From contig JAUXRX010000029.1 of assembly GCA_030681645.1 (NCBI GenBank), positions 124,001 to 188,000 of the forward strand: 64,000 nt of DNA. The letters are read 5' to 3'. The DNA comes from Archangium sp. GTDB taxonomy: Bacteria; Myxococcota; Myxococcia; Myxococcales; Myxococcaceae. Shown here piece after piece: positions 36,743 through 45,000 of the stretch. The notes under the pieces are model-generated. The model was given only the letters and a program-made list of their open reading frames with translations. It ran no database searches and was not told the origin of the DNA. Positions within the stretch are counted from its first letter, which is position 1, and each line of letters starts with the position of its first letter. Both the position numbers and the translations under genes were made by a program.

Positions 36743-37294
36743 ATGATCACCCCCGGTTCGAAGGCCCCCGCATTCAACGTCCCTGCCTGTGTCAGCATCG
36801 AGAAGGGCAAGGAGTTCAAGAACATCAACTCGAAGGATCTCGAGGGCAAGTGGGTGGTCTTCTACACCTACCCCAAGGACTTCACCTTCGTCTGCCCGAC
36901 CGAGATCGTCGAGTTCGACAAGAAGATGAAGGACCTCGCCGATCGCGGCGCCACCCTGCTCGGCGGCTCGACCGACAACGAGTTCAGCCACCTCGCGTGG
37001 CGTCAGCAGCACGCTGACCTGAAGACCATCAAGCACCCGCTGCTGTTCGTCTCGCCCTCGATGGCCCAGGGCTTCGGGCTGCTCCAGGCGAGCGCCGAGG
37101 TCGCCCTCCGCGCCACCTTCATCATCGACCCCCAGGGCGTGGTCCGCTACGCGTCGGCGAACGACCTCTCGGTCGGCCGCAACGTCGACGAGGTGGTGCG
37201 CGTGCTCGACGGGCTGCAGACCGACGAGCTGTGCCCCTGCAACTGGAAGAAGGGCGACGAGACCCTCACCGCCAAGCTGAAGAAGGTCGGCTGA
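36743..37294 (+). CDS. ahpC: Peroxiredoxin, AhpC/Prx1 type (2-Cys)
   Basis: This 183-residue protein reduces hydrogen peroxide and organic hydroperoxides. The peroxidatic Cys is in FTFVCPTE (C51) and resolving Cys in ELCPCNW (C164/C166). It is close to the AhpC/AhpE branch used with AhpD. It follows the regulator by 39 bases and ends in a strong hairpin, with ahpD downstream across a repeat region. Confidence 0.94.
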   Translation: MITPGSKAPAFNVPACVSIEKGKEFKNINSKDLEGKWVVFYTYPKDFTFVCPTEIVEFDKKMKDLADRGATLLGGSTDNEFSHLAWRQQHADLKTIKHPLLFVSPSMAQGFGLLQASAEVALRATFIIDPQGVVRYASANDLSVGRNVDEVVRVLDGLQTDELCPCNWKKGDETLTAKLKKVG

Positions 37295-37323
37295 GCCGTT
37301 CCAGTTCAGTGACGTGAATCAAG

Positions 37324-37363
37324 CGGGCGTGGTGGACGCAATGAACCACCACGCCCGTCTTTC
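37324..37363 (+). terminator. Terminator after ahpC
   Basis: GGGCGTGGTGG and CCACCACGCCC form an 11-bp stem around a 10-base loop, followed by GTCTTTCT. It could limit read-through from ahpC into ahpD. Confidence 0.85.
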
Positions 37364-37531
37364 TGGTCGCTGCGCCTTGGCGCATCTTCCGCTTCGCTCC
37401 AGCTGCGCTGGTCCAGCGTTCCGCCGGACCGGCTCCGCTCGGGTGTTCTGGTCGCTGCGCCTTGGCGCATCTTCCGCTTCGCTCCAGCTGCGCTGGTCCA
37501 GCGTTCCGCCGGACCGGCTCCGCTCGGGGTG
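37361..37531. repeat. 85-bp tandem repeat between ahpC and ahpD
   Basis: Two nearly identical units start at TTCTGGTCGC (37361 and 37446), differing by one G at the end. Each contains internal palindromes (TGCGCCTTGGCGCA and CCAGCTGCGCTGG) and ends in a sequence related to the dispersed repeat (CTCCGCTCGGG). The array ends 20 bases before the ahpD start. Confidence 0.92.
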
Positions 37532-37549
37532 TATTTGAAAGGACCCGAC

Positions 37550-38077
37550 ATGGAAAACCTGGACCAGCTCCGTGAGCAGTTCCCCGACGCGGCGCGCGAC
37601 ATCAAGATCAACCTCGGCAACGTGCTCCAGCCCGGCCCGCTCAACGCGGCCCAGACGTGGGGCGTGGCCATCTCCACCGCCTACGCCGCGCGCAACGAGA
37701 AGCTGACCAGGGCCCTGCTCGCCGACGCGAAGACGGCGGGCATCGAAGACGCGCTGCTCGAAGACGCGAAGGCCGCCGCCATCCTCATGGGGATGAACAA
37801 CGTCTACTACCGCTTCCGCCACATCATCGGGAAGGAGGAGTACTCGCAGAAGCCCGCGCGCCTGAGGATGATGCGCCTCAAGCAGCCGGCCACCAACCAG
37901 GTCGACTTCGAGCTCTTCTGCCTCGCCGTCTCGGCGGTGAACAACTGCCAGAGCTGCGTGCAGTCGCACGAGCACGTGGTGCTCGAGGGCGGCATGACCA
38001 CCGACCAGGTGCACGACGCGGTGCGCATCGCCTCGATCATTCACGCGGCGGCGATCGCGCTCGAGACGAACTTCTAG
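37550..38077 (+). CDS. ahpD: Carboxymuconolactone decarboxylase-family peroxidase, AhpD-like
   Basis: This 175-residue protein has the AhpD active site: E121 and NNCQSCVQSHEH (C133, C136, H140), the CxxC-x3-H proton-relay motif. AhpD reduces AhpC using a lipoylated partner; sucB in this window is a possible lipoyl donor but this is inference. ATG 37550 was chosen because AAAGGA lies upstream. It follows the 85-bp tandem repeat. Confidence 0.92.
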   Translation: MENLDQLREQFPDAARDIKINLGNVLQPGPLNAAQTWGVAISTAYAARNEKLTRALLADAKTAGIEDALLEDAKAAAILMGMNNVYYRFRHIIGKEEYSQKPARLRMMRLKQPATNQVDFELFCLAVSAVNNCQSCVQSHEHVVLEGGMTTDQVHDAVRIASIIHAAAIALETNF

Positions 38078-38105
38078 AGCAAAGCCTGATACACGCAGCG
38101 CCGTC

Positions 38106-38771
38106 GTGGCCCTCACCTCCCGGCTCATCGCCCGCATCGCCGGCAGCCTCGCCTTCAGGGTCACCTGCTACTTCGCGATGATGTGGATGGCGCTGTGGGC
38201 CGAGGCCCGCTCCGCCCCGCGGCTGCCCGATGCCGTGCTCGAGCTCGTCCCCTACGTGCCGTGGGTCGATCGCTACAACTACATCCTCTGGCTGGTGGCC
38301 TACGTGCCCGTGGCGCTGTGGCTGCTGGCGAAGGACGCCGAGCGCTTCATCCGCTACATGATCTCGAGCGGGCTCATCGCCCTGGTGCGCGGCGTCTGCA
38401 TCATGGCCACGGGGCTGGGGCCGGTGCGTGGAGACGACCTGCACGCGGGCATGACCTTCGACACCCGCCTCGACGCCTTCCTGCACCTGATCACCCCCTT
38501 CGGCTTCTTCGACACCGGCGCCGGCGCGCGCGTCTACCTCACCAAGGACCTGTTCTTCTCGGGCCACACCGCCACCACGCTGCTGCTGCTGCTCTACGTG
38601 TGGAAGTACCCGGCGCTGCGGGGGGTGATGCTGGCGGCGCACGTGCTGGTGGTGCTGAGCGTGTTCTTCGCGCACCTGCACTACACCATCGACGTCATCG
38701 GCGCGTACGCCATCACCCTCACGCTCTTCACCCTGCGCGAGGGCCGGCTCGGCGTGCACCCGGCAGCGTGA
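38106..38771 (+). CDS. Sphingomyelin synthase-like (PAP2-C) membrane protein
   Basis: This 221-residue protein has about six transmembrane helices. It carries the His-His-Asp active site of the sphingomyelin synthase-type PAP2 C-terminal family: LFFSGHTATTLLLL followed by HLHYTIDVIGAYA. Members transfer or remove lipid phosphate headgroups. Whether it makes a phosphosphingolipid or acts as a phosphatase cannot be told. GTG start, 28 bases after ahpD. Confidence 0.8.
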   Translation: MALTSRLIARIAGSLAFRVTCYFAMMWMALWAEARSAPRLPDAVLELVPYVPWVDRYNYILWLVAYVPVALWLLAKDAERFIRYMISSGLIALVRGVCIMATGLGPVRGDDLHAGMTFDTRLDAFLHLITPFGFFDTGAGARVYLTKDLFFSGHTATTLLLLLYVWKYPALRGVMLAAHVLVVLSVFFAHLHYTIDVIGAYAITLTLFTLREGRLGVHPAA

Positions 38772-38990
38772 GTGTTGCGGAACTCTTCGCCGAACGCCTT
38801 CGGTCGAAGCGGGCGCACGAGGCGACGGCCCCACCCCGAAGAGCTCTGGGGCATCGAGGATCCCCGCATCACCTGGGTGGAAGAGCTGCAGAGGTACATG
38901 TATTACGGCGGCGCTGACAGCTGCGTGGCCCTCGCCACCGGGAGCGTGCAGCGCTGCCTGCTCTGGCTCGATGAGCACGGGAAGGCGTGA
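38772..38990 (+). pseudogene. Remnant of a GH130-like glycoside phosphorylase gene
   Basis: The 72-codon frame contains HPEELWGIEDPRITWVEELQ then YYGGADSCVALATGSV. This resembles the core motif of GH130 mannosyl phosphorylases and relatives. The family is normally about 300 residues; here the flanks and part of the middle are missing. I read it as a decayed fragment, though a short expressed protein is possible. Confidence 0.45.
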
Positions 38991-39093
38991 GCAGGGCCGG
39001 GTGTCTTCCCCGGGCCGACCTGTTCACGAAGTGCTGGCAACCTTCCTTCACGAGACGCCCCACCACCTCGAGCCCGCGCCCGATCGCCCTCCA

Positions 39094-39750
39094 TCAGTAC
39101 TGGCACACACCCGAGCTGCAGGAGTGACGGGTGTTGCAGCAGTCGTCGCGCACCACGCACGGCTGCGCGTCTGCAGCGCAGGTGGCCGGCGCGGGCCGCG
39201 CTTCGAAGTCGAAGAGCACGTAGTCCGTGAGCGCGACCTCGTCGAAGCCGCTCCGCGCGATCCACACCCGGTACGCCTGGTCACGGTCGGTGCGCACGAT
39301 CAGCCCCGTTCCGGCCGCGTTCTCCCCCGGCTGGAAGCTCAGGTGCAGGAGATGCTGCGGCGTCCACCCCGTGCAGCGCCGCTCATCGACCTCGGACAGT
39401 GAGCCCACCGGCGGCGTGACGCAGAGCGAGCCGCCTGGCACGCGCAACACCAGGTAGCGGCCCGAGTCGGTCTGCAGCTCGGTGCGCGCGTCTTCTCCTT
39501 CGAGCAGCGCGCCGTCGCTGTTGCGGACCTCTTCGGTGGGGCAGCGGCCATTGGTGAGCGTGCGGGTGGTCAGCAGCGCGCGATCGCCGAAGCGGAAGCC
39601 GTCGCTGGCCTCGAAGCCCGTCTCCAGCCTGACGCGGTTGCTGACGGTGGGCGGGGCGACGACGACGTCCGGAGGCAGGGAAGTGAACGACGCGCCACGG
39701 CCACAGGCGGAGACGGCGAGCAGCAGGAAGCAGCAGAGGGATGAGCGCAT
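39094..39750 (-). CDS. Hypothetical lipoprotein with Cys-rich C-terminus
   Basis: This 218-residue protein has a lipoprotein signal (LLLAVSACGRG). A beta-rich middle follows, then a Cys-rich C-terminus (CAADAQPCVVRDDCCNTRHSC) like the dicysteine modules of myxobacterial surface proteins. No known family was recognised. ATG 39750 starts the signal peptide. It is divergent from the LysR gene, which may control it. Confidence 0.7.
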   Translation of the reverse strand: MRSSLCCFLLLAVSACGRGASFTSLPPDVVVAPPTVSNRVRLETGFEASDGFRFGDRALLTTRTLTNGRCPTEEVRNSDGALLEGEDARTELQTDSGRYLVLRVPGGSLCVTPPVGSLSEVDERRCTGWTPQHLLHLSFQPGENAAGTGLIVRTDRDQAYRVWIARSGFDEVALTDYVLFDFEARPAPATCAADAQPCVVRDDCCNTRHSCSSGVCQY

Positions 39751-39827
39751 GACCGCCTTCGTAGGCCCCGGGCCGGGTGCGCGAGAATGCCCAACAAGGC
39801 CCGGCGGCCGTGCAAATATGCGCACCC

Positions 39828-40709
39828 ATGAACTGGGACGACCTGCGCTTCGTGTTGGCGCTCTCCAAGTCGGGTTCGCTGGCGCGCGCGGCGAAGGTGC
39901 TGGGCGTGGACCACACCACGGTGGGCCGCCGCATCGAGGCCGCCGAGACCTCCCTGGGCGTGCGGCTCTTCACGCGCACCACCACGGGCTACGTGCCCAC
40001 CGCCGACGCCGATCGACTGCTGGCGCCGATGACGCGGGTCGAAGAGGCGGTGCTCGCGGTCGAGCGCGGTGCCCAGGCGAACCGCGCGTCGCTCGAGGGG
40101 CCGGTGCGCGTCACCTCGCCCGAGACGTTCGGCGCCGCGTATCTCGCGCCGCGCCTGGCCACCTTCGGGCTCGCGCACCGCGGGCTCACCATCGAGTTGG
40201 TGCCGGGCGGCGAGGTGCTCGACCTGGGCCGCCGTCAGGCCGAGGTGGCGGTGCGCTTCTTCCGCTCGCGCGACCAGCAGCTCGTGGTGCGGCGCGTGGC
40301 CGAGGCGTCGTATGGGCTCTACGCGTCGACCGAGTACCTCGCGCGCCGCCCGCTGAAGTCGCAGCGTGAGCTGGGTGAGCACGCGATTCTCACCAGCACG
40401 CCGGGCCCGAACGTGGTCGAGGCGCAGTGGGTGAAGCGGCTCACCGGCGGGGCCCAGCCGTCCTTCGTCAGCACGCTGTCCCTGGCGCTGGTGAGCGCGG
40501 CGCGCGCGTCAGCGGGCATCGCGGTGCTGCCGCGCTACCTGGGCGACGCCGAGCCGACGCTGCGGCACCTGCCCATGCCCGACCCTCCTTCCGAGGGGGT
40601 GTGGCTCACCGTGCACAAGGACCTGAAGCAGACGCCGCGGGTGCGGGCGCTGCTCGACTTCCTCGCCGCCACCATGAAGGCCGACGCGCAGCTGTTGCTG
40701 GGGCGCTGA
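39828..40709 (+). CDS. LysR family transcriptional regulator
   Basis: This 293-residue protein has the LysR helix-turn-helix (LRFVLALSKSGSLARAAKVL, HTTVGRRI) and a periplasmic-binding-like effector domain. The upstream region contains GTGC-N8-GCAC (39810-39825), a possible operator. It is divergent from the lipoprotein gene. Target genes and inducer are unknown. Confidence 0.93.
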   Translation: MNWDDLRFVLALSKSGSLARAAKVLGVDHTTVGRRIEAAETSLGVRLFTRTTTGYVPTADADRLLAPMTRVEEAVLAVERGAQANRASLEGPVRVTSPETFGAAYLAPRLATFGLAHRGLTIELVPGGEVLDLGRRQAEVAVRFFRSRDQQLVVRRVAEASYGLYASTEYLARRPLKSQRELGEHAILTSTPGPNVVEAQWVKRLTGGAQPSFVSTLSLALVSAARASAGIAVLPRYLGDAEPTLRHLPMPDPPSEGVWLTVHKDLKQTPRVRALLDFLAATMKADAQLLLGR

Positions 40710-40746
40710 GGCCCGCCCCGCTCGCAAGGTTGACCGAGACAGCCCC

Positions 40747-40771
40747 GTTCATCCCGAGCGGAGTCGAGGGA
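40747..40771 (+). repeat. Dispersed repeat copy 6 (left arm of inverted pair)
   Basis: Copy with ATCCCGAG, facing copy 7 across 41 bases. Confidence 0.9.
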
Positions 40772-40812
40772 TGGGCGCCCAGGCTCGCAGGAAGCCGCAC
40801 TCGCAGGAAGTC

Positions 40813-40838
40813 GCCCCTCGACTCCGCTCGGGGTGAAC
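40813..40838 (-). repeat. Dispersed repeat copy 7 (right arm of inverted pair)
   Basis: Exact consensus copy in inverted orientation to copy 6. Together (40747-40838) they can form a stem of about 25 bp. Confidence 0.9.
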
Positions 40839-40862
40839 GGTGACGCGGACCGCTCCCGATCG

Positions 40863-42254
40863 TCATGAGAGCTTCGGGAGCACCGGCCCCGCGAAGTACT
40901 TGCGCATGCCCCCGAACCACACCACCAGCAGCAGCGCGCAGGTGCTGCCGAAGGTGATGCCGGCCAGCCCGTTGGGCGGCAGCGACATCACCACCACCAT
41001 GAAGACGATCCACACCACGGCCACCACGTTGATCGCCGCGCCGTACTTCCCCAACGTCCACGGCCCGGTGCGCGGCCAGCCCTTGCGCCGCGCGAGCAGG
41101 GCGAGGAACACCGGCAGCCCGTAGCTCGCGTAGAGCGCGACGGTGGAGAGCGCGGCCATCACCGAGAGAGCGCTGGCGAAGAGCGCGAGCGCGAAGGCGA
41201 CGCAGGCCGAGACCCACACTCCGACGTGCGGCGTCTGCCACCGCGGCGAGACGCGGGCCAGCAGGTACGAGAAGGGCAGCCCGCCGTCGCGCGCGAACGC
41301 GTAGAGCATGCGCGAGTTGCTGGTGATCGACGCCAGCCCGCAGAACCACATCGCGCCCACCGCCACCCAGACCAGCGCCGTGCCCAGGCCCCCCAGCGCG
41401 CCCTCGAGCACGAAGATGAAGGGGTTCTTCGCGGCGAGGGTGGCGGGGAGGTCTCCGATCGCCAGGGTGATCACGATCAGCATCACGTAGCCGGCGATCG
41501 CGCTGGCGATGATCGCCAGCAAGATGCCCTTCGGCGCGTTGCGCGCGGCGTCTTTCGTCTCTTCCGAGGCGTGGGCCGACGCGTCGTAGCCGGTGAAGGT
41601 CCACGCGGCCTGCAGCAGGCCGGCGAGGAAGCCCGGCATCACCGCGTCTTTCAGGGGCGGCGCGTCCTGCAACAGGAAGGGCAGCGGCTGCTTCTTCGCG
41701 AAGAACATCACCGCGCCCACCAGCACGATCACGCCGATCACGTGGTACCAGGCCGAGACCGTGTTGAGCGCGGCCACCACCTTCACCCCGACGTGGTTGA
41801 GCACCGCGTGGCTCAGCAGCAGCGCCGCGTAGAGCATCAGCACGTGGGCGCGCTCGCCGTCGAGGCCGAGCAGCGGGGCGAGGAACTCCGCGAGCCCGAA
41901 GTCGATGGCCGCGGTGATCGCGAACTGGCCCAGCACGTTGAGCCAGGCCGTCGCCCAGCCCGCCCCCGGCCCGCCGAGAATGGAGCTCCAGTGGTACAGC
42001 GCGCCCGCGGTGGGGAAGGCCGACGCCAGCTCGCCCAGCGAGAGGCCGATCGCGATGGTGAAGAAGGCCACCAGCGGCCAGCCCAGCAGCATCACCCGGG
42101 GGCCGCCCGAGGTGAGGCCCGCGCCGTAGAGCGTCACCGCGCCGGTGAGGATGGAGATGATGGAGAAGCTGAGCGCGAAGTTCTGGAAGCCGCCCATGTC
42201 GCGCAGCAGCTCCTGCTTGTAGCCGAGCGCTTCCAGCTCGTCGTCAGCGGCCAT
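40863..42254 (-). CDS. APC superfamily amino acid permease
   Basis: This 463-residue protein has about twelve hydrophobic helices. It shows APC features: the helix 1 break ILTGAVTLYGAGL, the helix 2 region SLGELASAFPTAGALYHW and helix 6 TFTGYDASAHASEETKDA. These fit the eukaryote-like/bacterial amino acid or GABA permease branch. Substrate is unknown. It overlaps the glycosylase gene by 11 bases. Confidence 0.9.
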   Translation of the reverse strand: MAADDELEALGYKQELLRDMGGFQNFALSFSIISILTGAVTLYGAGLTSGGPRVMLLGWPLVAFFTIAIGLSLGELASAFPTAGALYHWSSILGGPGAGWATAWLNVLGQFAITAAIDFGLAEFLAPLLGLDGERAHVLMLYAALLLSHAVLNHVGVKVVAALNTVSAWYHVIGVIVLVGAVMFFAKKQPLPFLLQDAPPLKDAVMPGFLAGLLQAAWTFTGYDASAHASEETKDAARNAPKGILLAIIASAIAGYVMLIVITLAIGDLPATLAAKNPFIFVLEGALGGLGTALVWVAVGAMWFCGLASITSNSRMLYAFARDGGLPFSYLLARVSPRWQTPHVGVWVSACVAFALALFASALSVMAALSTVALYASYGLPVFLALLARRKGWPRTGPWTLGKYGAAINVVAVVWIVFMVVVMSLPPNGLAGITFGSTCALLLVVWFGGMRKYFAGPVLPKLS

Positions 42255-42876
42255 CGGCCACCCGCCACAGGTACCAGCTGGCCACGCTGCGCCACGGCTT
42301 CCACGGCTCCCCGTGCGGCAGCAGCTGCTTCGCGGTGATCGGCTCGTCGAGCCTGCGCAACATCGTGAAGCCCTTGCGCACCCCGAAGTCGTCGACCGGG
42401 AAGACGTCGAGCCGGCCCATGCGGAACATCAGCATCATCTCGACCGTCCAACGACCGATGCCGCGCACCAGGGTCACCCGCTCGACGATCTCGTCGTCGC
42501 TCATCGCGTGCAGCGCGCGGGCGGTGGGCACCGTGCCGTCGAGGCACTTCGCGGCGAGGTCCTTGATGGCCAGCGCCTTCGCTTCCGACAGCCCGCAGGT
42601 GCGCATGGTGGCGAGCCGGGCGCGCTGCAGCTTCTTCACGTCGGCGGCCTGGCCGTCTCCGAAGCGTGCATTGACCCTCCCCAGGATGGTCTCGGCCGCC
42701 TTGCCGTGGAGCTGCTGGTGGCAGATCGACCTGACCAGCGCGTGGAAGGGGTCGAAGTCGTCAGAGGGCTCGAGCTGCGCGGGGCCGACCCGGGCGATCA
42801 CCTTTCCCAGCGCGGCGTCGGAAGCGGCCAGCTGGCGCTCGGCCTTGCGGAGCGTGCGGCGGAAGGCATCGGTCAC
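42244..42876 (-). CDS. DNA-3-methyladenine glycosylase, AlkA-like (HhH-GPD)
   Basis: This 210-residue protein has ICHQQLHGKAAETI, the helix-hairpin-helix VRGIGRWTVEMMLMF and the catalytic Asp in DVFPVDDFG. This family excises alkylated purines. It lacks the N-terminal AdaA or TBP-like domain of E. coli AlkA, as in many short bacterial forms. It is upstream of the permease gene. Confidence 0.92.
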   Translation of the reverse strand: MTDAFRRTLRKAERQLAASDAALGKVIARVGPAQLEPSDDFDPFHALVRSICHQQLHGKAAETILGRVNARFGDGQAADVKKLQRARLATMRTCGLSEAKALAIKDLAAKCLDGTVPTARALHAMSDDEIVERVTLVRGIGRWTVEMMLMFRMGRLDVFPVDDFGVRKGFTMLRRLDEPITAKQLLPHGEPWKPWRSVASWYLWRVADGR

Positions 42877-42953
42877 CGCAGGGAGTGTAGCCAGTTCGCG
42901 TTTGAAGTCTCTGCGCCGTCTGAGGCGCGGCGGGGGTATGCTCGGCCCCGCAC

Positions 42954-43349
42954 ATGACCCCGGCCGTCCCCCGCATTCCCGGTCGAATTCTCGTCATCGA
43001 CGACGACCGCTCCGCCCGCCTCCTGCTGGAGCGCGTGCTCGTACGCGCAGGCCACCAGGTGACCCTCGTCGACAACGCCGAACAGGGCCTGCAGGCCATC
43101 ACGAAGGGGGGCTTCGATCTCCTCATCACCGACAAGAACCTGCCCGGCACCGACGGGCTCGAGGTCTTGCGCCAGGCCCGCGAGAAGCAGCCGAAGATGC
43201 AGGCGATCATGGTCACCGGCTTCCCCACCCACGAGACCCACACCCACGCCCGCGAGCTGGGCGTGTTCGGGTACGTGACCAAGCCTTTCGGGGTGCACGA
43301 CATTCTCGACATCTGCGACGCCGCGCTGCGCGCAGGGGCTGCCCTTTGA
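42954..43349 (+). CDS. Single-domain response regulator (receiver 1)
   Basis: This 131-residue CheY-like receiver has acidic VIDDDRS, phospho-acceptor D60 in LLITDKNLPG, T88 in VTGF and K110 in VTKPF. It has no output domain. It begins the five-gene signalling operon; its stop overlaps the next start by 4 bases (TTGA). Confidence 0.92.
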   Translation: MTPAVPRIPGRILVIDDDRSARLLLERVLVRAGHQVTLVDNAEQGLQAITKGGFDLLITDKNLPGTDGLEVLRQAREKQPKMQAIMVTGFPTHETHTHARELGVFGYVTKPFGVHDILDICDAALRAGAAL

Positions 43350-43792
43350 GCACCCGCATCGTCGTCATCGACGACGAGGCTGAGGTCTGCGAGCTGATCG
43401 GCAAGGTGCTGATCCGCGCGGGGCACGAGGTGTTGATCGCGCACACCGGCGAGGCGGGCATGGCCCTGCTCGAGACCAACGAGATCCACTGCCTGGTGGT
43501 CGACAAGCTCCTGCCCCAGATGGGCGGGCTCGAGGTGGTGGCCGCCGTGCGCAGGCGCTGGCCTTCGATCGCCATCGTGCTGGTCACCGCGCACCCCGAG
43601 CCGTTCAACCTCGACGCCGAGCGGCCCGAGGTGGTGCTGGCCAAGCCCTTCAAGAACCTCGCGGCCGTCGAGGACGCCGTGCGTGAAGCCATCGAGGCCC
43701 ACGCCACCGCGAAGGGGCCGCTGGAGAACCTCAAGGAGCGCGTGGCCGCGGTGGTGGCTGAGATGACGCCCGGTCGACGCAAACGCGAATGA
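43346..43792 (+). CDS. Single-domain response regulator (receiver 2) with TTG start
   Basis: This 148-residue protein starts at TTG 43346, overlapping the first receiver's stop. It has VIDDEAEV, phospho-acceptor D53 in VVDKLLPQ, T81 and LAKPF. A basic C-terminal tail (TPGRRKRE) follows. No output domain is present. The DKxLP motif is shared with receiver 1, suggesting duplication. Confidence 0.9.
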   Translation: MSTRIVVIDDEAEVCELIGKVLIRAGHEVLIAHTGEAGMALLETNEIHCLVVDKLLPQMGGLEVVAAVRRRWPSIAIVLVTAHPEPFNLDAERPEVVLAKPFKNLAAVEDAVREAIEAHATAKGPLENLKERVAAVVAEMTPGRRKRE

Positions 43793-45000
43793 GCAACCAG
43801 GCGCTCGGTGAACGGGACCTCTGGCTGGCGGGCGCTTCTGCGCTGGTCGCCGCGGTGGCCCTCACCCTGGCGCTCGGCGCGGGGCACCCGGGTGAAGACG
43901 TGTCCACCACCCCCACGGTGGCGTCCTTGAAGCAGGCGAGCGGCGAGGTGAAGGTGCGGCTGGCCTTCACCCTGGGTTGGCGGGGCGCGAACCGCGGGGT
44001 CGAGGTGCACGACGGCGACGCGCTCTTCGTGCCGCCGGGCGCCGAGGCCACGCTCGCCTTCATCGACGGCACCGAGCTCGCCCTCGACGAACGCTCGCTG
44101 GTGGTGATCGAGCGGCCGCGCGCCGGCGTGCGCAGCGTCACGCTGCGGCAGGGCTCGGTCTCCGGGCGGGTGGGCAGCGAGGGGCTCACCCTCCAGACGA
44201 CGGCGGGCGAGGCGCGGCTCGAGGCGCTCAGCGAGGCGCGGGTCGAGCTCACCGGCCAGCAGCTCGAGGTGTCGGTGAAGAAGGGCACGGCCAGGGTACA
44301 GGGCGGCACCGGAGCGGAGAAGACCATCGCCTCGGGTCAGCGCGTCGCCGCGGCCCGCGCCGGCACCACCGACCTCGCGCCCTTCCCGGTGACGTTGCTG
44401 CTGCCCGAAGCGCAGGCGCGGTTCCCCTTTCGGGGTGATCCGGCGCCGGTGACGTTGACCTGGTCGGGCGAGCTGCCCGAGGGCACCCGGGTGCAGGTGG
44501 CGCGCGATCGGCTGTACGCCTTCGTCGACCAGGAAGTCCCCGCGCGCGGCGGCAGCCTCACCCTCAAGGAACCCTCGAAGGGCGTCACCTGGTGGCGGCT
44601 GGTCGACGCCGAGGGCAGGCCCGTCTCCGAGGCGCGGCGCTTCACCTGCACCGAAGACGTGGCGCCGGTGGCGATGTACCCGCGCAGCGGCGAGGTGCTG
44701 CTCGCGCCCCCCGGCACCGCGGTCGCCTTCGCCTGGGCCCCGCTGCCGGGCATCAGCCGCTACCGGCTGGAGATTTCCCCCAGCCAGGGCTTCGAGCCGG
44801 TGACGGTCTCGGAGGTGGCCAGCGGCGCCACGGCGCGGCTCTCGCTCTCTCTCAACGAGGCGATGTGGTTCTGGCGGGTGCGCGTCGACGACGAGTCGGG
44901 CCTGGGCGCGCCTTCCGAGCCGATGCGCTTCCGGGTGATCCACAAGGGTATTCCCGAGGCGCCGGAGCTGCTCAACCCGGAGATCGAGGTGACGCCCTGA
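43789..45000 (+). CDS. FecR-domain protein with C-terminal Ig-like region
   Basis: This 403-residue protein has an N-terminal transmembrane segment (ASALVAAVALTLALGA), a FecR-like beta domain (DGDALFVPPGAEATLAF, GSVSGRVGSEGLTLQTTAGE) and fibronectin/Ig-like strands near the C-terminus (YRLEISPSQGFEPVTVSEVA). It is probably periplasmic. The ATG overlaps the previous stop and its own stop overlaps a CTG start. Confidence 0.88.
   Translation: MSNQALGERDLWLAGASALVAAVALTLALGAGHPGEDVSTTPTVASLKQASGEVKVRLAFTLGWRGANRGVEVHDGDALFVPPGAEATLAFIDGTELALDERSLVVIERPRAGVRSVTLRQGSVSGRVGSEGLTLQTTAGEARLEALSEARVELTGQQLEVSVKKGTARVQGGTGAEKTIASGQRVAAARAGTTDLAPFPVTLLLPEAQARFPFRGDPAPVTLTWSGELPEGTRVQVARDRLYAFVDQEVPARGGSLTLKEPSKGVTWWRLVDAEGRPVSEARRFTCTEDVAPVAMYPRSGEVLLAPPGTAVAFAWAPLPGISRYRLEISPSQGFEPVTVSEVASGATARLSLSLNEAMWFWRVRVDDESGLGAPSEPMRFRVIHKGIPEAPELLNPEIEVTP

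Larger units (their letters stand above)
40747..40838. terminator. Paired-repeat hairpin between convergent genes
   Basis: Two inverted copies of the dispersed repeat lie between the stops of the LysR gene (+) and permease gene (-). The structure resembles BIME-type paired REPs, and the position suits a bidirectional terminator or mRNA 3'-end stabiliser. Function is inferred. Confidence 0.5.
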
